Source: Berberis thunbergii (lineage: Eukaryota; Streptophyta; Magnoliopsida; Ranunculales; Berberidaceae). From it: 64,000 nt of DNA. Below the pieces are notes generated by a model that made no database searches, had not been told where the DNA came from, and was given only the letters and a program-made list of their open reading frames with translations. Within the stretch, counting starts at the first letter, position 1. The number at the start of each line of letters is the position of its first letter. Shown piece after piece: positions 56,408 through 64,000 of the stretch. The stretch covers positions 248,001 through 312,000 of the forward strand of contig QNQO01006969.1 in NCBI GenBank assembly GCA_003290165.1. The letters run 5' to 3'. A program made the position numbers and the translations under genes.

Positions 56408-57061
56408 TGATGATACATAAAAACAATCACACCCCAGAGCCGTACATGTGTCATGATGATCTCAAGGACTTACGGCCTCAAGTGTTAGCCCAACACTGAT
56501 CCGGCCAAAGCGGTTCTAAGCCCGCCCAACTGCAGTCTACCAGGCAGACCCGAACTCTCATAGCTATTCTCAATACCTGTAAGCCCTTTTTAGGCAAGTA
56601 TCTCGAGGATCAGCTTCGGACAGGCAACTACAGTTGTTCTCTTCTTCCAACTAGGAAGCAAATGCCAGAGTATCTTCCACAAAGGGAAACTCCCTTCTTC
56701 GAATTGTTCTTGGATTGCGAACTATCTCCCGTATATCTAGGAGCACGAAGCTAATAGGGAACTTCCCTCCTACAACACGACTCCTTATTAGGGAGGGACC
56801 TCTATGAAGATCTCCATCCTAAACTACACCTACGATGGCCTAGTAGAACCAGAACTCCTTGCATTATAAATAAGACATGAGGTTGGTAAGCTAAGGTACG
56901 TTACAAATTCTCTGTTACATCATTACACCTTCCTTGAAGCCCTGTCTGACTTTAGCATCGAAGTGTCATCGACCATCCCACGGTGTTTTGTGGCTCACGT
57001 GCGTTACTTGTGCATGTTTGCAGGACTAGGTCAAAGCATGGAGCGAAAAAAGGCTGCATCG
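56408..57061 (+). repeat. Inner element 3' LTR (654 bp)
   Basis: Full-length partner of 33,842-34,422, with the ~72-bp segment missing there. Followed by TCTTT, the second copy of the target site. Confidence 0.88.
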
Positions 57062-57066
57062 TCTTT

Positions 57067-57434
57067 TATAATAGACACAATTAATTCTCTGCGTGACTTA
57101 AGCATATGAGGCACAACGAAAAGAGATATTTCTCATAATAGTCTCCTCATTGATGAAGATGCGTCCGAGGAGGCGTAACTCCCTCCACGACTCTTTTTTA
57201 TGCAACGTTCTGTGAACTCATGTCGGGCTTGGATTTGGACTTTGATAAGTTCAAGCCTAGATTCGGGCTTTGATTATATTTCCTTATAGTGGGCCTTGTC
57301 TGGGCCTTTGTGGTTGACTTTATTCTTCTTGGGTTTTACAAGTTGGCCCAGTAGATGGGACGCCATATCCTCACGATGGATGTTTTCTGCCACGTGTATG
57401 GTCGTGATGATTGGTCTATTTCAATGTATCATCA
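57067..57434 (-). repeat. Outer 3' LTR, second piece
   Basis: Its minus-strand start reads TGATGATACATTGAAATAG and is preceded by the polypurine tract CTAAAGGGGGAGTAGC. Together with 33,653-33,841 it reconstitutes an LTR of about 557 bp. Confidence 0.75.
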
Positions 57435-57789
57435 GCTACTCCCCCTTTAGTTAGTGGGTATGCTGATGTGGCCACTAACTTCTTAACGGTTTATCTTTCA
57501 ATTCCATCATTGCCATGTATTTAATGTTGTCTGTAACATTTTGTGGTTTGGTGCCTTGATTATTTGCTTGCTCGTTCGTTTTTGCACACATTTTTGGGGT
57601 TTCACATAACCATCATATCTTGCACTATATCCCATGAGCAGTCTTTTCATTGCTCGGCTCTTTAAAAGGGGATGTGGCAAATTCATTTTCCATCTTTACG
57701 CTATCTTTGAAATTAGGGTTAATTTCTTCCTTCGCCTTCTTCATTCTCCTTGTTTTTCTGTTCTTTAAGCTAAGCGGTAAGTAGCTAGC

Positions 57790-60061
57790 TATTTGTGAGG
57801 CTCTTTTTTCTTCCAAGAAAGCTTCTCAGGCAACGCTGGACAGTCTTCATTTTGACTACAATCTTCCACCCGACCTCAAGATTATCTTGCCTAGACAGGA
57901 TGGCAGTCCTTGTAATCCAAGGTCCGGGTACATCGTGTTGTATTCGTGCATGTTTTCTTTTGGCTTTTGGTTCCAAGTTCCAAAGCTATTTTGAGAGTAT
58001 CTGAACTTTTTGGGCATTCCTCCCGCTCAAATGGGTCCTAATGGTTGGAAAGTAGTAGTTTATTCCTACGCGAGGGCTATCCTGTCCGGCATTCCTTTGA
58101 CTGCGAGGGTTTTGCATTCGGTGGTTGGTCTGTTGGTGAGCAAGGATATTGGCTTCCTCCGTTCTCCTGTTTGCTTCAAGAAACTTAACGATGACATCTG
58201 TGATTGGTTAAGTTCTTGGTTTTATGCTTCTATTAACTCTAGCTACTTCCAACTGCGAGGTCGTCTAATTTTTCAATCATTTTGAGTTCCCAATAGATAA
58301 AAGAATCGTTAGTTAATTGTTGAGGAGTAGAGGATTAGTAACTGATTCTTGAAGCTTCCCTGTTTTCCTGAGGAGGCATTTCTTTCCGAGGACATCCTGG
58401 AGCGTAGTGGCTAGTACACTATGAACGAAGTGGAACGAGTTTTGCTTACTGAGTCTCGTGTTGAGGATATTGCTACTCACAGCTACTCGTGCTAGTGCTA
58501 GTGATGCTAGCATTGATTGGGAAGTGAGTTCGGACACGTGTTGCAGATCTCGATGCTCCTATTAATGTTGTAGTTCCAGTTTACAGAAAAAAGAGGCTTG
58601 CGAGGTCCACTAGTCTGTCGAGGTGACTACCGGTAGATCCTGGTCAGGTTCCAAACAAAAAATGATTTTCTACTCGTGATTCTGCTCGGAATGCATCTCA
58701 TCCGAATCTTGCTCAGGATGTTACGGAGGCTACCTCTGGTTCAAGTCCGTCCGGCGAAGATGTCGTAAAAGAGGATCGCAAATCTCCCAAGGAAGCTAAG
58801 AAAATAAGGATGGCGTTGGAGAGGAGCGAGAAAGAGACTACTTGTCCATTGGATGATAATGAAAATAGGTTTATTTCTACTTATGGTGTTTCAGACGTTG
58901 CTGAATTTTCTAATGATGATCCCCGGGCTATCAATGATAAAATGTTTCAGTTAGTGGTGGAGCAGTCAAAAAATGTTGTTGGTGGTGGTCACAGTTTCGA
59001 GGTTCACTCCCCTCCTTCTCCTTCAATTGACGTCAGCGATGTGGTTGAATTCTTAGTTTCTTCTCATGTCAGTATGGATTTTCCTATTGCCGCCGTCACT
59101 ACTAGTCCAACTCCTGCTGCGATCGCTCCTTGATGGGAGGGTAAAAACAATTTTTTGTTGTCATTGTTGTTCCTTCCGCCCTTCCAGCTGTTGCGGTGGT
59201 TCCTCAGTGCTTTCGAATCCTCGTGTTCTTCATTCATGGGTTGGTTGGATTGAGCTTGGCCCAAAAGATATTTGTATCAAGTCGGATGGCAAGTTCTATT
59301 TGTCTACTCAGCTTGATGTGCAAGATGGTGCACGCAGGTTGATAAATGAGTGACACAATCGATTAGTGAGAGCGCAATGTGCAGAGTCGCAGAAAACTGC
59401 CAGGGCTGCTCGAACTTCGTTGATTGAGGCAGAAAGTATGTGGGATAAATCTGTTGCTGATCTTGAGTCTTTGAAAGCCAAGTTGGATGGGGTTCGTGCC
59501 CATCTACGTGATGTGGAAAAGGAGTTATCCACTGAAAAGGCAGCTTGTAATAAAGCTTCTTATGCTGAGATTGAGCAATCTGTTATTCGTGATATTGCCG
59601 AGAAGTGGGTGGAACAGTTAACGATTGCGCTTGCCGAAGTCATGGCAGATACTTCCGTTATGCTTACTACCACTGAGGGATGGCTTGCCGCGACCAAAAA
59701 TGAACTTGCTACTGCCAAGGACAGGCTCTGCATTGTTGAAGCCAAAGATTGGAAGCAAGTTGTTGACGGACAGGTTGAATTTTTTGACTATATTGAGGGG
59801 CTTGGTACATGTTTATCCGGGTACAGCCACTTGGTTGATCAAGCTTTCAAAGATGACGATAATGAATAAGCTGCCCCAGTGGTTGAGAAGCCATTGTTTC
59901 CACTCCCCTCAAACGCCCTAGTGGTTGAAGAGTCATTGTTTTCTCCCCTTTCTGAAGAAAGACCTTCGCCTTCTCCCGTATGTGATATAGCTGATGATAC
60001 GATAGTTACCTCTATTTCCTATCCTACTCCTTCATCTTCTTCTCTGAATGTAACAGAGTAG
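57790..60061 (+). pseudogene. Antisense additional ORF of the outer element (gypsy-type transposon protein)
   Basis: In broken frames: SLHFDYNLPPDLKIILPRQD, SGYIVLYSCMFSFGFWFQVP, LNFLGIPPAQMGPNGWKVVV and SVVGLLVSKDIGFLRSPVCF (57,840-58,200). These resemble the N-terminal 'putative gypsy type transposon' domain, with its LG..P.Q..PN.W motif. A Ser/Asp-rich linker follows. At 59,366-59,869 an open 167-codon frame has heptad-rich sequence (SVADLESLKAKLDGVRAHLR, DVEKELSTEKA), predicted coiled coil, then FFDYIEGLGTCLSGYSHLVD and an acidic end. A Pro/Ser-rich tail closes at 60,061. It is antisense to gag, like its relative in the inner element. Confidence 0.7.
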
Positions 60062-60249
60062 TATTGTTAATGAAAATAACTTTGTTTTTTGTTTTTAGTC
60101 GACTTGTCGACTTGTGTGTGTTACCCACTCATTTTCAGTCCAGTTGTAGCTGTCTTGGATTTTACTTCGAATTTCTTTATGGTTGCTTTCGTGCTTTATC
60201 TCATTATTCATCTAGGGATGGGTCAACTTTATCCTTTTTGATGTACTGT

Positions 60250-60985
60250 GAAAAAGTTAACTTTTGATCTTGACTTTTGCCTTGTTGGTTCAACCGATCT
60301 ATAGTTCCTTGAATCATGTTGATTCATTTCTTCAATTCTGACTTTGTTGATTCGACATATCAGTTAATTCAAAGTTTTTTTATGAAGTTGACTCGGTCGT
60401 TCAACTTTTACTTCGTTAATTCAACGTCTCTATCGACTCGAAGTGGACTGCATCGTGTTGACTTGTTTGTTCAACTTTTACGTCGTTGGCTCGACGTCTC
60501 AGTCGACTCGAATTTTTTGTGTTAAGTTGACTCGTTTGTCCAACTTTTACTTCATTGGTTCAGCGTTTTAGTCGACTCAAAGTTTTTTTTGTGTTAAGTT
60601 GACTCATTCATTCAACTTTTACTTCATTAACTCGACGTCTTAGTCAATTCGAAGTTTGTGGTGTTAAGTTGATACGTTTGTCCAACTTTAAGTTTGTTGG
60701 CTTGACGTCTTAGTCGATTCAAAGTTTACCGTGTTAAGTTGACTCGTTTGTTCGACTTTTACTTCGTTGGCTCAACATCTCAGTCGATTCAAAGTTTACT
60801 ATGTTAAGTTGACTTGTTTGTCCAACTTTTACTTTGTTGGCTCGACGTCTTAATCGATTCAAGGTTTACCATGTTAAGTTGACTCGTATGTCCAATTTTT
60901 AATTCGTTGGCTCGACGTATCAGTCGATTCGAAGTTTACTATGTTAGTTTGACTTGTTTGTCCAACTCTTACTTCGTGGTTGATC
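60250..60985 (+). repeat. ~60-65-bp tandem repeat, about 11-12 units
   Basis: Each unit has GTTAAGTTGACTCGTTTGTC, then CAACTTTTACTTCGTTGGCT, then CGACGTCT.AGTCGATTC and AAAGTTT. Each unit therefore holds TTGAC words. Position between gag and the antisense ORF matches the tandem array of the inner element. Confidence 0.88.
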
Positions 60986-61419
60986 AGACCAAAATTTTTT
61001 ATTATACATATCTGACTTTTGTCCCGATTTCTTAATGTTGGGTATGTTGATTGTTTTATATGGCTAATTTTTGATGTGTTTACTTTGTCGTTCACGGATA
61101 AAATGGGGATTCCAAATTTGTAATCTTATTGATATTCCCTTTCGGGTGCTCTAACCAACCCTAACTGTTGAAGCATTTATGCTGGTTTGAAAAGGGATTT
61201 GCTTTGTCTTCCTTTGCTTGATGTCAATCCTCATATTAAATATGATGTTTTTGTTGCTTTGTCTTTCTTTGCTTGATGTTAATCCTCCTATTAAATATTG
61301 ATGTTTTTGATGTTTTGTCTTGTTTTGCTTGGTTGATGTCGATTTTTGTTCATCATATATGTTGTCGTGGCTAACAGACTTGGGGTGCTTTTTGATTCAA
61401 TAGCCGAATAGTGTTGATT

Positions 61420-61630
61420 TCTCCGATCATGCTCACATCGGCACCAAACTGTCCAATCATGCTTGCATCAACACCAAACTATCTGATCATGCCTACGTCA
61501 ACACCAAACTGTCCAATCATGCTCACAACAACACCAAATTGTCCAATGATGCTCACACTGGCACCAAATTGTCCAATCATGCTCACATCAACACCAAATT
61601 CTCCAATCGTGCTTATGTTGGCTTTGTATT
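61420..61630 (+). repeat. 30-bp tandem repeat, about 6-7 units
   Basis: CCAATCATGCTCACATCAAC followed by ACCAAATTGT recurs every 30 bp. Being a multiple of three, it gives an artificial PIMLTSTPNC protein repeat in one frame. Lies within the outer element. Confidence 0.88.
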
Positions 61631-61959
61631 TAGTGTCAGCCACTGAGGTTTAGTAGAGTCTATTGCTGTCAATTTTGTCGTTGGTGATTTGGGTCAAGCT
61701 TGCACCCGTCAGTAGGGTCTTTGAATTGTGTTAGTTGATTGGTGCAAACTTCTCCATGTTCTACGCATTTGTAAAATGGTTTGTCTGGCTTCGTTAGTAC
61801 TCCTATTCTGATATAAATTAGCTCGAGTGGGAGGTTTTCCTGAACGTTTCTTCTGTTAGGTTGACTATTTTGTTTCATCTAAGTTGTTCTTTCGATCCCG
61901 CGGTGATATATGTTTTCTCCTTCCATTTGAGCTGTTTATCTGGCATCCGGATGAACTCG

Positions 61960-63400
61960 TCGAGTCATCATTTCTGAACCCAATGCTCGATTTTGTCTTT
62001 TAGATTATATCAGTCTTCGGTATTGTGCCCATGTCCTTATGGAATGAACAATATTTGTTTTTGTCTCTTCCTTCCGGGTTTCCTCTCATCCTAAGTAGCC
62101 AGTTGATGTCATCCCATTTTGCTATGTGCTTCAGTATATTGGCTCGACTTATTTTCAAGGTTGTATATGGTTTGTATGCCTTCTTCATCATGCTTGTTAC
62201 TCGCTCATGTCAGGGTCGTTCTAATTGTAGCCTATCGGATTCTTGTTGGTTTGAATCTGTTCTTCCGCTATTATGATGTTTCTTCAATGGATGTTATCCT
62301 CCTGTTGTCCATCATCCTGCCTCCTTTCTTCATTTCTTTCCCGTTTCCTTGAATGACTATCTCTTTCTTGGTCATTTTTCCTCCTGATCGCTTTCATCTA
62401 ATCGAGATAAATGTGGTTTTGAGTCGTTTTCAATAAGACAACCATGCCTTTTGGAGGTTCCAGGTTAAGGGCATAAAAAGGGGCCTCTCTTCAGTTCGGC
62501 GATGAAGGTTGCAGCGGTTGTGTCGTCGCTACATCCATCTATCATCGACAGTTCCTTGGTGAAACGAGTGACATATTCTCATGTTGTCTTCTCTGGCTTT
62601 TTTTTATTAGAAGGAGGTAGTATGGCCATTTTCTCACCCACTGGCTCCCGGTGAATCTGGTGCTAAAAGCAGTGGCCAACGCCTGGAAAGAATCTATTGA
62701 CCTCGGTGGTAGGCTATTGAACCAATTCATTGTTGTGGAGGTGAGGCTGGTCGCGAATATTATGCATAAAATCAACTTCGTGGTTTTCTTAAGGGTCATC
62801 ATGTGGTGGAAGTGTCTCAAGTGATCAGTTGGGTCGGTATACCATCATATACTTCGAACTTTGGCGGAGTGAACTTTTTTGCATGGGCGTTTTCATGAGG
62901 GTGTCAGAGAATGGCGGCTTGGATAACTCGTACAGTACGTTGGGATCCGTGACTCCAAGTCTGAACGGGATTCAGAAAGCGTTTTGTCACACTGTGGAGT
63001 CTTGCCTTGGAGGAGTTCATTGCTCTTGAAGTTTCCTTGTTGGGGTTCTGCTGGGACTTCATCACTCTTTTGAGTTTGGTTGGCAGAGTTTTGTTGGGGT
63101 AGTGCCTGAATGGGATTAGCTGGCTGGATGCACTCTTGAGTGATTTTATTTAGCATCTTCGTCATGTAATTCATCTGGACCATAAACAGATCTACCCGTG
63201 GATTCTTGGAGGCGTCACTTGATGTTTGGGTTGTTTAAGCTATTGCATGTTCTGGGTATTGATTGTCGGGAACCATTGGCCCGATGATTTGGGTTGCATC
63301 TTGTTCGTGAGCTTATTGTGATACATTGTCGATAGGAGAGTTGTTGTTATCGTCACCATGTTGAGGATCTATAGGGTGTGTCATTTGTTTTGAAAGCTTA
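61960..63400 (-). pseudogene. gag of the outer Tat-like element
   Basis: From high to low coordinates: a Gln/Asn-rich N-terminus, HFHHMMTLKKTTKL, TTMNWFNSLPPRSIDSFQAL, ATAFSTRFTGSQ (62,820-62,640), an Arg/Lys/Glu-rich stretch (62,430-62,330), then WDDINWLLRMRGNPEGRDKN and KYCSFHKDMG (62,115-62,045) and, in a shifted frame, TEDCYNLK-like residues. The KYC.FH.D.GH..EDC arrangement is the zinc-binding end of Tat-type Gag. Multiple stops. It resembles the gag at 5.85-7.25 kb more than that of the inner element in motif wording. Confidence 0.78.
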
Positions 63401-63471
63401 TCGATTTTTTATAAGATTTTGGTGAACTTCGTTACTCTAAGTCTTATTTTTAGAAAAGAAACTCATCGTTC

Positions 63472-63489
63472 CCCACGGACGGCACCAAA
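63472..63489 (-). promoter_or_regulatory. Primer-binding site, outer element
   Basis: On the minus strand TGGTGCCGTCCGTGGGGA follows the partial 5' LTR (which ends GATGCATCA) after three bases. Same form as at 34,426. Confidence 0.72.
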
Positions 63490-63490
63490 C

Positions 63491-63565
63491 TGATGCATCT
63501 AAAAAATTGACCTCCTATGAGTTTGACCTGCAAAACAAATGTTAGACTACCAAGGACCACCTTTG
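63491..63565 (-). repeat. Outer 5' LTR, truncated
   Basis: Aligns with 33,653-33,735 (shared CAAACAAATGTTA.ACT.CC and AAGGACCACCTTT) and then stops abruptly. Confidence 0.7.
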
Positions 63566-64000
63566 TAATACCTGCCTAATTAAAAATATATAAATATTAC
63601 TTATTTATTAATCTGTGATATAAACTAAAATTTTATATAATGTTTAAAAAAAATCATTTGTTTGCAGATGCTAAATAGAATAACAATGTGGGGTTAGTTT
63701 ATAAACTTGTGTTATTTTTATTGGGTTGGGCTTGGGCTCGGACTCATGTTCAGATTTTGGACTTGGGCTATGGTTGCATTAGGTTTAACACTAAGTAGGT
63801 TTTTGCTAAATAAATGGAGTGCAAATATACTTAATTAAAAACCCTAAGTATATTGGTTTCTACTCCTAGTTGAGTTTGAGCATGGCGGCTAATTCTCTTT
63901 GGCCGTAGGGAGATTGGATTGAAGATGAAATGAAAGGAAGAATAAGAAGGAAAGAAATAAGAGATGGGGGAAGAAAGAAAAAGATGTGGAAGAAAATAAT
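63566..64000. other. Sequence beyond the broken outer 5' LTR
   Basis: AT-rich, starting TGTAATACCTGCCTAATTAA. It does not match the outer 3' LTR. It may be the edge of another insertion or the other side of a deletion; the TGTAATACC start is LTR-like. No gene is seen to the window end. Confidence 0.3.

Larger units (their letters stand above)
33842..57061 (+). mobile_element. Inner Tat-like LTR element (plus), split by a CACTA transposon
   Basis: LTRs at 33,842-34,422 and 56,408-57,061 align throughout. Both start TGATGATACATAAAAAC and end CTGCATCG. Flanks are CCTTT and TCTTT, a 5-bp target duplication with one C/T change. Internally: PBS, gag, protease and the very start of a polymerase region, a long UTR with ~130-bp tandem repeats, then an antisense additional ORF interrupted by the CACTA element. 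Subtracting the CACTA insertion gives about 9.3 kb. Reverse transcriptase, RNase H and integrase are missing. Confidence 0.85.
33653..63565 (-). mobile_element. Outer Tat-like LTR element (minus), carrying nested insertions
   Basis: The 3' LTR is split: 33,653-33,841 and 57,067-57,434, with the inner element between. The start of the left piece (TGATGTGTCC... CTCCTATAAGTTTGACTTGC) matches the partial 5' LTR at 63,491-63,565. On the minus strand the order is partial 5' LTR, PBS, gag (63.4-61.96 kb), a 30-bp tandem array, a ~60-bp tandem array, an antisense additional ORF, a polypurine tract and the 3' LTR. Without the nested insertion it would be about 6.7 kb. No reverse transcriptase or integrase motifs are seen, so it is non-autonomous. 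The outer 5' LTR breaks off at about 63,565. Confidence 0.75.

Noticed and set aside
61411..61653. 80-codon ORF with a perfect 10-residue peptide repeat
   Set aside because: The peptide repeat is produced by the 30-bp tandem DNA repeat, which is divisible by three; it lies in a non-coding part of a retroelement.

Overview
This is nuclear DNA from a flowering plant, probably a eudicot. It is AT-rich and gene-poor, the genes are intron-split, and almost everything recognisable is transposable-element sequence or gene fragments carried inside elements. I see no intact host gene. Every protein-coding stretch I can name is broken by frameshifts, stops or truncation, so the window reads as a decaying repeat-rich region.

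Left part (1-9,769): a decayed FAR1-related / Mutator-transposase-derived gene enters from the left edge. It is followed by degenerate minisatellites, a small viroplasmin-like (RNase H1 N-terminal) remnant on the minus strand, an LTR plus gag of a Tat-like Ty3/gypsy element (5.27-7.25 kb), and one half of a ~0.4-kb direct repeat whose partner lies at 24.97 kb.

Middle (9,779-22,749): a ~13-kb Pack-MULE bounded by a perfect 9-bp target duplication (TTTCAACTG). Its two ends are not short terminal repeats but ~3.2-kb inverted arms, each carrying the same chimera of exon fragments from three genes: a protein disulfide isomerase, the exosome nuclease RRP44/DIS3 and a plasmodesmata-located DUF26 protein. 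In the left arm this chimeric module is tandemly triplicated. The loop between the arms carries single exons, introns still attached, of an EFR3-like gene, an RlmN-like radical SAM methyltransferase, a glucose-6-phosphate 1-epimerase-like protein and most of a glycine cleavage H-protein that was later split by an LTR-like insertion. A 182-bp foldback MITE sits just outside the right end.

22.96-33.65 kb holds degenerate LTR-retrotransposon remains, the second direct repeat, an LRR-protein fragment and AT-rich DNA with nothing recognisable.

Right part (33,653-63,565): a three-level nested insertion. An outer Tat-like retroelement on the minus strand has a second Tat-like element (plus strand, 33,842-57,061) inserted in its 3' LTR. 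That inner element has a ~14-kb CACTA transposon (41,853-55,815) inserted in its antisense additional ORF. The reading frame of that ORF can be followed across the CACTA insertion, and the LTR halves match across the inner element, so the reconstruction has two internal checks. Both retroelements keep gag remnants, 3' tandem repeats and an antisense coiled-coil ORF but lack reverse transcriptase and integrase.

The CACTA element keeps an En/Spm-type Transposase_24 remnant and carries fragments of at least seven unrelated plant genes: WUSCHEL, an Agenet protein, the (6-4) photolyase UVR3, an ELMO protein, a WD40 protein, a receptor-like cytoplasmic kinase and V-ATPase subunit a. It also holds a later hAT insertion, a LINE insertion and a long inverted repeat. 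The most noteworthy content of the window is therefore two independent gene-fragment-collecting DNA transposons of different superfamilies, one of which is organised as a multi-kilobase potential hairpin.
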